DNA of 37,400 nt from Oscillospiraceae bacterium (GCA_017518255.1 JAFWVK010000060.1:1-37400); one strand, 5' to 3'. Positions 8,003 to 15,273 are shown, numbered from the stretch's first letter. Notes: generated by a model not told the origin, from the sequence alone. Numbers and translations: made by a program.

Positions 8003-8206
8003 ATGTTTTTTGCTCCGATCCCGCTGATCCGCAAGAATCACATCATTGACAGATTGTCCGCATGCGGTGCAACGTCACCGGCGACTGCAGTCACATTCGC
8101 AGCAGCAGGCGTCATCAATCCAGAAAAGTTTACAGCAATTACCAAACGGCTGCTGAAAAGCCGCGTCATCGGACAGACGCCGGACGGCAGATACTATATT
8201 ATATAA
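8003..8206 (+). CDS. Small conserved-looking protein, possible winged-helix fold
   Basis: A 67-residue frame, short and basic, ends in a Lys/Arg-rich helix followed by VIGQTPDGRYYI, which resembles the wing of a small DNA-binding protein. That is only a resemblance. It has a consensus sigma-A promoter (7873-7901) and a terminator (8283-8324), so it is a monocistronic, probably strongly expressed unit. AAAGG lies 12 bases before ATG 8003, rather far. I do not recognise the family. Confidence 0.65.
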   Translation: MFFAPIPLIRKNHIIDRLSACGATSPATAVTFAAAGVINPEKFTAITKRLLKSRVIGQTPDGRYYII

Positions 8207-8282
8207 GTATCAGTACGAAGCAGCATGTTCAAGCCGGTATGTCTCTTTTTTAATCAGATTGCATTTTGCAGCAATTCAAAAA

Positions 8283-8324
8283 CCGCGCATCACAGGGGTT
8301 CGTCCCGTGGTGCGCGGCTTTTTT
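8283..8324 (+). terminator. Rho-independent terminator
   Basis: CCGCGCATCACAGGG pairs with CCCGTGGTGCGCGG (one bulge) around a TTCG-type loop, followed by TTTTTTT. It ends the 8003-8206 transcript just before the next LytTR promoter. Confidence 0.9.
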
Positions 8325-8345
8325 TGAATGGAAAATGCATCGCTG

Positions 8346-8415
8346 CCCGTTCACTCCGGATTTCCGCCGTTTCACTCCAAATCTGTAACCTTTTTTCTGC
8401 CGGATGTGGTATACT
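8346..8415 (+). promoter_or_regulatory. LytTR-box promoter of micropeptide cassette 2
   Basis: Two TTCACTCC boxes (core G at 8349 and about 8370) are 21 bp apart; -10 TATACT lies at 8410-8415. The -35 (TAACCT near 8386) is poor, so activation should be required. Bases between -10 and the micro-ORF (for example GGGAGTGACA) match the other two cassettes. Confidence 0.75.
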
Positions 8416-8470
8416 CAGACCACAAGCAGGGGAGTGACAAAAATTGATCAACGTGAAAGGAGAAACATCC

Positions 8471-8506
8471 GTGTGGGACTGGATTTTCGGCATTTTCGGT
8501 GCATGA
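8471..8506 (+). CDS. Leaderless micropeptide MWDWIFGIFGA (copy 2)
   Basis: Eleven codons starting with GTG and ending in TGA, with AAAGGAG at 8456-8462, 8 bases upstream. Residues 1-10 equal copy 1 despite several synonymous differences. The extra Ala comes from replacement of the stop. It is followed after 91 bases by the bulb-lectin hydrolase gene, with the shared ATTTGCA hairpin between them. Role as discussed for copy 1. Confidence 0.72.
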   Translation: MWDWIFGIFGA

Positions 8507-8540
8507 TCCGGAGCATCTGAACCATTATCATCCGGCTTTC

Positions 8541-8558
8541 ATTTGCAGCACTGCAAAT
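8541..8558 (+). promoter_or_regulatory. Hairpin ATTTGCA-GCAC-TGCAAAT before hydrolase 2
   Basis: A 7-bp stem with a 4-base loop, the counterpart of 3250-3269, located 40 bases before the hydrolase start. No T-tract follows. Confidence 0.45.
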
Positions 8559-8597
8559 GTCATAAAATACATTTTTCTATACGAAGGAGTAATTGCT

Positions 8598-9560
8598 ATG
8601 AAAACAATCAAGAAGACAGGCGCAAAGAAACTCAGAACCCGTATCATCGGCGGAGTGCTCGCAGCAGCAAGCTGCATCACAATGGCAGCGGCTCCGGCTG
8701 TTCCGGCAGCAGGAGATCTGTTCAGCGGCATGGCGATCACGGCAGAAGCAGCGGTCAGCTACAGAGTGCTCTATGATACCGAAAGCAATCCGGGCAAAAA
8801 CACCTATCTGCCGGTTGACCGGAATCTGGCCAGCCGAAACGGCAAATTCTGCCTGCGGTTCCAGTCGGACGGCAATCTTGTTGTCTACCGCTACGCCAAA
8901 CCCAGCAACATTCCTGTCTGGAACACCGGAACCTGGGGCAAAGGCGGTGCGCGCTGCACAATGCAGGGAGACGGCAACCTCGTGATTTATTGCAGCGGAA
9001 GAGCGATCTGGAACACCGGCACATGGGGCAACTCAAAGGCGCAGCTCTGCCTCGCAGATGACGGAGAGCTGTTTATCCGTTCAAAGCAGAGCGGCAGAAA
9101 GCTCTGGAGCAACGGCACGCATGTTGCTGATGCGAGAGATAAGATCGAGCGCATGATTTCATGGGCAGTTGACATTGCAAACGATAACACCCACTGTTAC
9201 AGTCAGCAGAACAGACTCGGGCCGAACTATGACTGCTCGTCCTTTGTTTCTTCTGCTGCAAATCAGGCGGGCTTCGGTGTCAAAGCCAACCTCACTACCT
9301 ACATCATGAAGGAAAACTTCGTTGCAGCGGGCTTCACATGGATTCCGTGGAAGCAGATCGGCAGCACTGCAAATCTCAAGCGCGGCGACATTCTGCTCAA
9401 GATCAATGATGATTCCCGCGGCTCCGGTCATACAGAGCTGTATCTCGGCGATAACCGGCTTGTCGGCGCACACTGCACCAAGAAGGTCAAGGCGGACGAG
9501 ATCAGCACGTGCAATTATTTCGATCATGCGTGGGACGGCGTCCTCCGCTATAACGGCTGA
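8598..9560 (+). CDS. Secreted bulb-lectin / NlpC-P60 hydrolase
   Basis: A 320-residue exported protein. The signal peptide spans ~1-51 (twin-basic start, cleavage near TAEA). Residues ~54-176 form a bulb-type (mannose-binding) lectin with the repeated motif (S/G)DGNLVVY, at FQSDGNLVVY and MQGDGNLVIY, with a degenerate third copy. Residues ~178-320 form an NlpC/P60 papain-fold domain with Cys213 in YDCSSFVS, His278 in SGHTELYLG and His292 as a possible third residue. These domains cut peptidoglycan stem peptides. Start ATG 8598 follows AAGGAG. It is the second of three cassettes that share the enzyme class but differ in the binding domain. Confidence 0.9.
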   Translation: MKTIKKTGAKKLRTRIIGGVLAAASCITMAAAPAVPAAGDLFSGMAITAEAAVSYRVLYDTESNPGKNTYLPVDRNLASRNGKFCLRFQSDGNLVVYRYAKPSNIPVWNTGTWGKGGARCTMQGDGNLVIYCSGRAIWNTGTWGNSKAQLCLADDGELFIRSKQSGRKLWSNGTHVADARDKIERMISWAVDIANDNTHCYSQQNRLGPNYDCSSFVSSAANQAGFGVKANLTTYIMKENFVAAGFTWIPWKQIGSTANLKRGDILLKINDDSRGSGHTELYLGDNRLVGAHCTKKVKADEISTCNYFDHAWDGVLRYNG

Positions 9561-9583
9561 TTACCTGTGTGTTCATAACGGGA

Positions 9584-9625
9584 AAACCCGTCCGGTTTGC
9601 GCTCTGCAGATCGGGCGGGTTTTTC
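9584..9625 (+). terminator. Rho-independent terminator
   Basis: AAACCCGTCCG pairs imperfectly with TCGGGCGGGTT, followed by a T run, 25 bases after the hydrolase stop. Confidence 0.8.
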
Positions 9626-9630
9626 TGAAT

Positions 9631-9651
9631 GAGAAATGAGAAATGAGAAAT
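9631..9651. repeat. GAGAAAT x3 microrepeat
   Basis: Three perfect 7-bp direct repeats directly after the terminator, followed by GGTATCGCTTCGCGAT, a hairpin also present in the dispersed repeat at 13410-13430. Otherwise 9626-9715 shows nothing. Confidence 0.6.
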
Positions 9652-9715
9652 TGCGGTATCGCTTCGCGATGATTTGAAATATGTTCCGGAAATTTGCTTC
9701 ATTGATAAATCGCTG

Positions 9716-9784
9716 CCCGTTCACTCCGGATTTTTTCCCGTTCGCTCCGGTTTTATTGTGATTTTGCGTGCCTTGTGATATACT
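9716..9784 (+). promoter_or_regulatory. LytTR-box promoter of micropeptide cassette 3
   Basis: CCGTTCACTCCGG (core G 9719) and CCGTTCGCTCCGG (core G 9740) are 21 bp apart, 16 bases to -35 TTGTGA (9756-9761), 17 bp to -10 TATACT (9779-9784). The region from boxes to 5' UTR is nearly identical to cassette 1. Confidence 0.82.
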
Positions 9785-9857
9785 GAAGTCACAGTCAAGG
9801 GAATGACAAACAACACAGCAAAACAACGTAAAATCAAGGAAAAGGAGATACAGTATT

Positions 9858-9890
9858 ATGTGGGACTGGCTTTTCGGCATCTTCGGCTGA
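9858..9890 (+). CDS. Leaderless micropeptide MWDWLFGIFG (copy 3)
   Basis: Ten codons with AAAGGAG 10 bases upstream. The only residue change from copy 1 is Ile5 to Leu, a conservative exchange. It is followed after 117 bases by the peptidoglycan-binding hydrolase gene; a 10-bp-stem hairpin (9904-9927) lies between. Role as for copy 1. Confidence 0.75.
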   Translation: MWDWLFGIFG

Positions 9891-9903
9891 TCCGGTAAAC
9901 CGG

Positions 9904-9927
9904 GTAAACTGAGTTTACTCAGTTTAC
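9904..9927 (+). promoter_or_regulatory. Hairpin GTAAACTGAG-TTTA-CTCAGTTTAC
   Basis: A perfect 10-bp stem just after micropeptide 3, unrelated in sequence to the hairpins of cassettes 1 and 2 but in the same transcript position, and like the palindromes at 286-360. No T-tract, so probably not a terminator. Confidence 0.45.
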
Positions 9928-10007
9928 TGCAATCCATTCGGCGCAAAGACCGCGGGCAGCGGCTTTTGATCATAATCGCGCATACTATATTATAAAGGAG
10001 TATCACT

Positions 10008-11018
10008 ATGAAAATCTTGAAAAGAATGTTATCCATGTTTCTCTGCTGTATGATGCTGGTGACAATGTTTGCCGGCATGGGCATCACGTCCTCTGCTGCA
10101 AGCTATGCAGTCAATTACGGCGCATATCCGGAACCGACCGTTGCACTGACGCTCAAGAATCCGACCATGAAGGGGGACTATGTCAAATGGTTCCAGTGCT
10201 GCATCAATTATCTTGTGCAGTACGGCGACAAGCTCACCGGCAAAAAGATGAGCACAACTTATCTGCTGGATGTAGACGGCTCGTTCGGTCCGGCAAGCGA
10301 GAAAGCAACCAAGGCTTTCCAGCAGCAGTACAGCCTTTCCGTTGACGGCGCATTCGGTCCGGCATCCCGCGCAAAGATGAAGGAAGTGCTCAAAATCAAC
10401 CAGCCGCCTGTCGGCTCTCTGACCTCTGAGGATATCAATGTCGTTCTGCGTGAGGTCATGCAGAAGCAGAACCCGATCAACACCTCGACCGTTTACACCA
10501 ATCCGGTTTACTGGACTGCTCCGAGCGGCAGCAAGTATGTCAGCACCTGCAAAACGCTTGCACCCCGCAGCACCTATAAGGAAAATCAGTGGGTAAACAA
10601 CGTGAAGTATGCAAGCTACTCCTACGGCGGCGCATCTCAGTGCTACGGCTTTGCGGACTATGTCCTTGCAAGAGCAATCTATAAGAAGACCGGTAAGGTG
10701 CGCGAGCTTTCTTCCGGACAGAGCAGATCGGGCTGGGCATGCGCCGGTTATACCAAAATTGCAGGCAGCAATGTGACAGAGCTGAAAGTCGGCGATGTGA
10801 TCCGCGTCGGCAAGAAGGGAACAACCAAGGATTCGCACAGTGCAATCGTCATGACCGCAAACAACGGCGTTTACACCTTTGCAGAGTGCTGGGGCGGTTC
10901 CGGCAGTCTCCTCAAGATTGGCGGCGGCATGGAGACAATGAGCAGCAACAATACAACACTTGCACAGCTCAGAAACAATTACAGCATCTGCTGGGTCATC
11001 CGTTACAACGGTAACTGA
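10008..11018 (+). CDS. Secreted hydrolase with peptidoglycan-binding domain and CHAP/NlpC-like domain
   Basis: A 336-residue exported protein. Signal peptide ~1-31 (ITSSAAS). Residues ~55-130 form a PG_binding_1 domain, with the paired signatures VDGSFGPASEKA and VDGAFGPASRAK. Residues ~195-336 form a papain-fold peptidase with Cys212 in SQCYGFADYV, VGDVIRV, and His277 in DSHSAIVM. The expected reaction is hydrolysis of a peptidoglycan amide bond. Start ATG 10008 follows AAAGGAG at 8 bases. It is the third cassette, with a third type of wall-binding module. It ends in a terminator. Confidence 0.88.
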   Translation: MKILKRMLSMFLCCMMLVTMFAGMGITSSAASYAVNYGAYPEPTVALTLKNPTMKGDYVKWFQCCINYLVQYGDKLTGKKMSTTYLLDVDGSFGPASEKATKAFQQQYSLSVDGAFGPASRAKMKEVLKINQPPVGSLTSEDINVVLREVMQKQNPINTSTVYTNPVYWTAPSGSKYVSTCKTLAPRSTYKENQWVNNVKYASYSYGGASQCYGFADYVLARAIYKKTGKVRELSSGQSRSGWACAGYTKIAGSNVTELKVGDVIRVGKKGTTKDSHSAIVMTANNGVYTFAECWGGSGSLLKIGGGMETMSSNNTTLAQLRNNYSICWVIRYNGN

Positions 11019-11049
11019 GCAATGAAAACGGCAACTGAATCCTGAGAAA

Positions 11050-11090
11050 AACCGGCGTATCTGCGCGGCTTACAGATGCGCCGGTTCTTT
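11050..11090 (+). terminator. Rho-independent terminator
   Basis: AACCGGCGTATCTG pairs with CAGATGCGCCGGTT (one mismatch), followed by CTTTT, 30 bases after the hydrolase stop. Confidence 0.85.
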
Positions 11091-11173
11091 TCAGCACTTC
11101 AATTGCACCAAAGTTTGATTTTATGCAATCCGAACCGTGTGCGGCACGCGCTGCCCTGCTGACAACTGCGCGC

Positions 11174-11214
11174 AAAAACAGAACAGCGGTATCCCGATAT
11201 GGACACCGCTGTTC
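11174..11214 (-). terminator. Terminator of the OmpR-type operon
   Basis: GAACAGCGGT (11181-11190) pairs with ACCGCTGTTC (11205-11214). Read on the minus strand the stem is followed by TGTTTTTG. It lies directly after the histidine kinase gene. Confidence 0.75.
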
Positions 11215-11230
11215 CGGAGAGCCTGTTCTA

Positions 11231-12166
11231 TTATATATGCTTTGCGCGCGGAAGCTCCATGACAAAGCCCTTTGTATAATCCTTGATCTGCTCGTTCAGC
11301 GTGAGCCTGCCGCCGTGCAGCTCCGTAATGCGTCTGGAAATGGCAAGTCCGAGCCCGCTGCCGTTTTTGGTGCGGCGCGATTCATCCGAAACGCGGAACG
11401 GCTCAAACAGATTTTCGCGGATTTCATCCGGCAGCCGGATGCCGGAATCAGCAATCACGATTTTGACACTGCTGTCTGACTGCTGCATCGAAACCAGCAT
11501 TTTGATGCCGTTCTCATTATGCTGCATCACATTGGAAATCAGATTATTCAGCGCCCGCGTCAGCTCTGTCTCATCCGCCTGTATCCGGACAGGCGTTTCC
11601 GGAATCTCGACCTGCAGCAGAATCTCATGCTGCTCGATTTCCAGATAGCGCCCCGCCACGATGCTGCGCAGCAGTCCGCTGATGTCACATTCCTTTGTCT
11701 GCAGATGATAGCCGTCCGATTCCATTTTCGCAAACTGAAACATCTTCTGAATCATCTCGTCCATCTGCAGCGACTTTTTGCAGATTGTGTGATAGGTCAG
11801 CATCAGATCCGCCTCGTCAACATTGCCGTTTTCCAGCGCCCGCGCAAACCCGATGACAGAGGACATCGGATTTTTCAGATCGTGGGAGATATTGGCAAAC
11901 AGCAGACTGCGCTTTTGAATCTGCCGCTGCGTTTCCTCAGCAACACAGCGTTTCATCCTGTGGTAATAGATCAGGGAGACGGCAAAGAACACAATCATCA
12001 CCGCCAGAAGCCCGAACGCCTTGATCAGCTCCGCACTGATGCCCGACTGTTGCGAAACGGACGGCAGGTAAATCTCAAAAAGGTGAAAGACATTCCATTC
12101 CACGACCAGCAGGATGATCGTGATAATGATGTAGTTGTAAACAATCTTTTTTCTCAGTTCATTCAT
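11231..12166 (-). CDS. Sensor histidine kinase (HisKA/HATPase type, VanS-like)
   Basis: A 311-residue membrane kinase with two membrane segments (about 10-32 and 50-68) enclosing a very short external loop, which suggests sensing within or near the membrane. The H box FANISHDLKNP puts the phospho-acceptor at His95. The ATPase domain shows N box NNLISNVMQH, G1 DSGIRLPDEI and G2 NGSGLGLAIS. The start ATG overlaps the stop of the response regulator gene by 4 bases (ATGA), so the two are translationally coupled. Its stimulus is unknown; cell-wall stress is a common input for this type and the neighbours are wall hydrolases and an envelope protease. Confidence 0.93.
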   Translation of the reverse strand: MNELRKKIVYNYIIITIILLVVEWNVFHLFEIYLPSVSQQSGISAELIKAFGLLAVMIVFFAVSLIYYHRMKRCVAEETQRQIQKRSLLFANISHDLKNPMSSVIGFARALENGNVDEADLMLTYHTICKKSLQMDEMIQKMFQFAKMESDGYHLQTKECDISGLLRSIVAGRYLEIEQHEILLQVEIPETPVRIQADETELTRALNNLISNVMQHNENGIKMLVSMQQSDSSVKIVIADSGIRLPDEIRENLFEPFRVSDESRRTKNGSGLGLAISRRITELHGGRLTLNEQIKDYTKGFVMELPRAKHI

Positions 12167-12843
12167 CTTGATACTTCCAGTCGATAGCCGAGCCCGCGGA
12201 TGGTTTTGATCCGGTCGCTTCCGATCTTGTCGCGCAGGCGGCTGATTGTGACACGGATCGTATTATCATCGACAATCGTGGTGTCATTCCAGCCCGCCTG
12301 AAAGATCTGCTCCCGCGTAAACACCTTGCCCGGATTGCACATGAACATTTCCATCAGCGCCAGTTCGATTTTTGTCAGGTTGATTTCCTCTGTCCCGACA
12401 AACAGCATGCATTTCTCTGTATCGAGACGCATATCCTCAAAGCGGATTGTGAACTGATCGTCCGTATGATGCTTTGCAAGCCGCCGGAGATGCGCCTTGA
12501 TGCGCGCTGTCACCTCGAGCGGTTCAAACGGCTTGGTGATATAATCATCCGCGCCCAGCTCCAGCCCGAGCACTCTGTCATCCAGCTTATCCTTTGCAGA
12601 AAGAATGATCACCGGTATGTCGAATTCATGCTGCAGCTTTTTCATCAGCTCATAGCCGTTCATGCGCGGCATCATGATATCAACGATTGCAAGGTCGATC
12701 TCATTCCGCTTCATGATTTCGTATGCAGCCTGTCCGTCATAAGCTTCGATGACACGGATATTTTCCTTTTCGAGAAACAATTTGAGAACTGTTATAATTT
12801 CTTTTTCATCGTCGGCAATCAGGATGCACGGCTGATTACCCAT
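12163..12843 (-). CDS. OmpR-family response regulator
   Basis: A receiver domain (1-120) with DD at 11-12, phospho-acceptor Asp55 in AIVDIMMP, and the conserved Thr/Ser and Lys of VIILSAK and ITKPF. A winged-helix DNA-binding domain (about 130-226) ends with DNTIRVTISRLRDKIG and IRGLGYRL. 226 aa is the family's usual length. OmpR-type regulators bind tandem direct repeats; an 11-bp pair (TGTAATGTTC) occurs at 15147-15167, upstream of the lipoprotein/CPBP operon. That link is inferred. It overlaps the preceding small gene by 8 bases. Confidence 0.95.
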   Translation of the reverse strand: MGNQPCILIADDEKEIITVLKLFLEKENIRVIEAYDGQAAYEIMKRNEIDLAIVDIMMPRMNGYELMKKLQHEFDIPVIILSAKDKLDDRVLGLELGADDYITKPFEPLEVTARIKAHLRRLAKHHTDDQFTIRFEDMRLDTEKCMLFVGTEEINLTKIELALMEMFMCNPGKVFTREQIFQAGWNDTTIVDDNTIRVTISRLRDKIGSDRIKTIRGLGYRLEVSR

Positions 12844-13159
12844 GAATTCTGCGTACCTTCTTAAAGATATTCTGCCCGACGGTAAACTTCCGCTCAGATG
12901 CAGAGTAGGTCAGCGGCTGCTCATCCACCTGATTGCGTGCAAACCGGACAAGCAGATTTCCGTCCGGTTTGACAACGAGCACATAGCAGCCCATATCAGA
13001 AAAGGCATCTGCTTCGCTGACAATGCCCGGCAGCGGAGAAAACAGCCCGACAAGCGTATCGAGAATGCGCTCTTTTTTCGTCAGCTTTTTCTGACGGGAG
13101 AGCAGCCAGATTTCCTTTGCATTCGGATATCTCTTTATTATATCCTGATTTTGGTTCAT
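12836..13159 (-). CDS. Small protein of unknown function, first gene of the OmpR-type operon
   Basis: With start ATG 13159 (GGAGG 6 bases upstream) the product is 107 aa; a longer frame to 13231 lacks a comparable site. It is a soluble basic protein without membrane segments, starting MNQNQDIIKRYPNAKEIW and ending with a Lys/Arg-rich tail. No motif was recognised. Its last 8 bases overlap the response regulator start, implying co-translation and perhaps a role in the same pathway. Confidence 0.75.
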   Translation of the reverse strand: MNQNQDIIKRYPNAKEIWLLSRQKKLTKKERILDTLVGLFSPLPGIVSEADAFSDMGCYVLVVKPDGNLLVRFARNQVDEQPLTYSASERKFTVGQNIFKKVRRIHG

Positions 13160-13250
13160 ACGGCACCTCCGGTAATGAAATGAAAAATGGGCATGTAACT
13201 TTTCAGGCAGTGGCGAATTATGGCGAAACAAATCATTTGAACGTCGCCCA

Positions 13251-13437
13251 TATCAAAAGTTTTGATCAAACTTTTTCAAAAGTTTGCGGGTCGAGGGCAG
13301 AGCCCTCGTCGATCATGGTTTGCCTGCAAACCATTGCGTAGATGAGCGAAACTCCCCTGTGTTCAAGCGTTCGCGGGCTTGGGTGCCTGCAAGTGAGGCA
13401 CCCATTCAAAATCGCATCGCGAAGCGATACCTTATTC
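13251..13437 (-). repeat. Dispersed intergenic repeat, copy 3
   Basis: The reverse complement aligns with 425-596 block by block (hairpin TATCGCTTCGCGATGC, GGGTGCCT..AGGCACCC, GGGAGTTTCGCTC, CTCGACCCGCAAACTTTTG, then AAAGTTTGATCAAAACTTTT). It holds an extra hairpin, GGTTTGC-CT-GCAAACC, at 13317-13334. Nothing coding is convincing between 13160 and 13588 apart from this element and A/T-rich flanks. Confidence 0.6.
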
Positions 13438-13588
13438 ATTTTAACCATCCTTAGCCACTTTTTCTAAGAGAATCACCTAAAACTTTATCAGCCAGAAAAA
13501 TATAACAGAATCTCAAATCCGGTTCAATTATATCACAATACAGCGAAAATCGCAACCTGCATGCAGAAAAAATGCAATCGCAGCTCTG

Positions 13589-14476
13589 TCAATGTTCCGT
13601 CATGAAGATGCAGAACGCCAGACAAAGCGCCGTGAACAGCATCATCGGGATTGTCGCGAAAAAGCTGCGAATCTGCGCGAAACTCTGTTTTTCGCACTTC
13701 CTGCAATATCTGATCAATAAGACCAGCAGGAACGGCAGCACAATTGCGCCGAGCACAACCTGAATGCGATTGCAAAGCTCTGCGTTAATCCAATCGGCAG
13801 AAAGCACAATTGACAAAGCATTATTCAGAAAGTGCAGGAGCATGCCCCAGCCGATTGTACCGGTGTTTTCATAGAGACTGCAAAGCAGAAGCCCCATTCC
13901 GAATGTGAAGAACAGCTGCAGAAAATTGAGATGCACCATGCCGAACAGAAGCGAAGATGTGATCGCGGCGAATGCAATTCCGTGCTGCCGCAGATACCGG
14001 TATAAAATGCCGCGGAAGATCAGTTCCTCTGCAACCGCCGGAAACAGTGCAGCCGTCACAAGCATGATGAACGGGCTGCACGTCTGCGTTTCCGGTACAC
14101 CGGAGAGAGAAAAATGAAAGAAGGATTGGAAAAATGCATCTATTGCGGTCACGCTCAGATTCCAGCCGAACAGTGCGGGCAGCGTGAAAAGCAGCTGCCG
14201 CGTCTTCCCCTGCTTCGGCACCGGAATGCTTTGCATCCGGCTCCTGTTCCGGAGGAAAAAGAGAAAGAGCAGCGAGCCTGCAAGCAGCTGCGACAAATCA
14301 GATGCAATATAGAGCGGCGCATCCCCTGCAAGTTCCAGCTTCAGCTTTTTCAGCACCACCGCAGTGACCAGCAGCATGACCAGTGTGCCGAGCTGGAAGA
14401 TACAGATAAATGCGGTCATCCATATGCCGAGGCGGCAGCCGTCCCGTTTGACCGGTGCTGCAATCTCAGCTGTCAT
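13589..14476 (-). CDS. CPBP-family intramembrane metalloprotease
   Basis: A polytopic protein of 295 aa with about eight membrane segments. The family motifs are intact: EELIFRG (Glu150, Glu151, Arg155), FGMVHLNFLQ and LLHFLNN. These supply the metal ligands of Rce1-like proteases, and such proteins process peptides or act as bacteriocin immunity factors. It starts 5 bases after the lipoprotein stop with no clear ribosome-binding site, so it is probably translationally coupled. It contrasts with the degenerate CPBP-like half at 6489-7493. Confidence 0.92.
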   Translation of the reverse strand: MTAEIAAPVKRDGCRLGIWMTAFICIFQLGTLVMLLVTAVVLKKLKLELAGDAPLYIASDLSQLLAGSLLFLFFLRNRSRMQSIPVPKQGKTRQLLFTLPALFGWNLSVTAIDAFFQSFFHFSLSGVPETQTCSPFIMLVTAALFPAVAEELIFRGILYRYLRQHGIAFAAITSSLLFGMVHLNFLQLFFTFGMGLLLCSLYENTGTIGWGMLLHFLNNALSIVLSADWINAELCNRIQVVLGAIVLPFLLVLLIRYCRKCEKQSFAQIRSFFATIPMMLFTALCLAFCIFMTEH

Positions 14477-14481
14477 AACAG

Positions 14482-15039
14482 TTATATACCCATTGCGGTT
14501 CTGCAGGATGCGAGCCAGCCGGAAACAGATGCTGCCTCATCATCGCTCAGGAACCATGTGCCGTCTTTATAAAGGTTGTTGCCGTCTTTGTCATAGACGC
14601 CGTAGAAGAACTGATTGGTGTCGCTGTTGTTGACGATATTGATCTCAAAGCAGGGTGTATCATAGCATGAATTGTCATTTGTATCCGGACGCATAATCTT
14701 GCCGTAGCAAACATCCAGCTGATACGGAACAGAGCGGAAATCCGATTCATAATTATTGAAGGTGATGTATCCGCTGTCCTTCACGTCATCTTTCGCCGCC
14801 TGCTGATTGATAAACAAGCCGCTGCCGGAAAGATCCGCATGCTCAAGAGAGGCGAAAATATTGTCCCAGTCCGCGGTTGTTCCGGCGGCAGCGCCGGATT
14901 CCGCCTGAGCATCTGCGGAAGAAGCCGAGGAGGAGCCGGTTGACATCGAAGCCGGCGAAATCGTCACATCACATCCGCAGAAGCCGATTGCGATGACAGC
15001 AGCAATCGCTGCGAGCATCCATTTGTTGTTCAGTTTCAT
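14482..15039 (-). CDS. Putative lipoprotein of unknown function
   Basis: A 185-aa protein with a lipoprotein-type signal peptide ending GFCGC (modified Cys23, with Gly before it), then a Ser/Ala-rich tether (about 30-55) and a globular domain of ~125 residues containing TFNNYESDF and VYDKDGNNLYKDGTW. No family was recognised. Start ATG 15039 has GAGG 8 bases upstream. It is first in an operon with the CPBP protease; its promoter region has an OmpR-type direct repeat. Confidence 0.82.
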   Translation of the reverse strand: MKLNNKWMLAAIAAVIAIGFCGCDVTISPASMSTGSSSASSADAQAESGAAAGTTADWDNIFASLEHADLSGSGLFINQQAAKDDVKDSGYITFNNYESDFRSVPYQLDVCYGKIMRPDTNDNSCYDTPCFEINIVNNSDTNQFFYGVYDKDGNNLYKDGTWFLSDDEAASVSGWLASCRTAMGI

Positions 15040-15111
15040 ATTGAATACCTCATTTCATCATTTTTGATCGGATGACAGTTGCTTGCACATCCTGTCTTTG
15101 TCTGTGGCTAT

Positions 15112-15167
15112 ATTGTATCATATGAATCTTACAGCATACAGCGGGAAACATTACATGAACATTACAT
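15112..15167 (-). promoter_or_regulatory. Probable activator-dependent promoter with 11-bp direct repeat
   Basis: On the minus strand, TGTAATGTTCA is followed directly by TGTAATGTTTC (15167-15147), the 10-11-bp tandem layout used by OmpR-family regulators. It is followed about 25-30 bases later by TATGAT/TACAAT (15125-15112). No good -35 exists, in keeping with activation. It drives the lipoprotein/CPBP operon. Confidence 0.5.
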
Positions 15168-15241
15168 TTGCAAGGATTGATGAGATCGGAAAGGATTGAG
15201 CGTTCTGATTCCCGGCAACTGACTGTCATTCCATTTCTTTC

Positions 15242-15273
15242 ACTCTCTCAGCAAGCCTGAGAGAGTTTTTTTT
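15242..15273 (+). terminator. Orphan plus-strand terminator upstream of the C39 exporter promoter
   Basis: A perfect 10-bp stem (ACTCTCTCAG/CTGAGAGAGT, loop CAAGC) is followed by eight T. It faces plus, yet the only gene to its left on that side starts away from it at 15039. It may insulate the LytTR promoter or end a short RNA from 15120-15240. Confidence 0.8.

Noticed and set aside
15125..15199. 25-codon plus-strand frame before the orphan terminator
   Set aside because: No ribosome-binding site; it overlaps the direct repeats of the opposite promoter.
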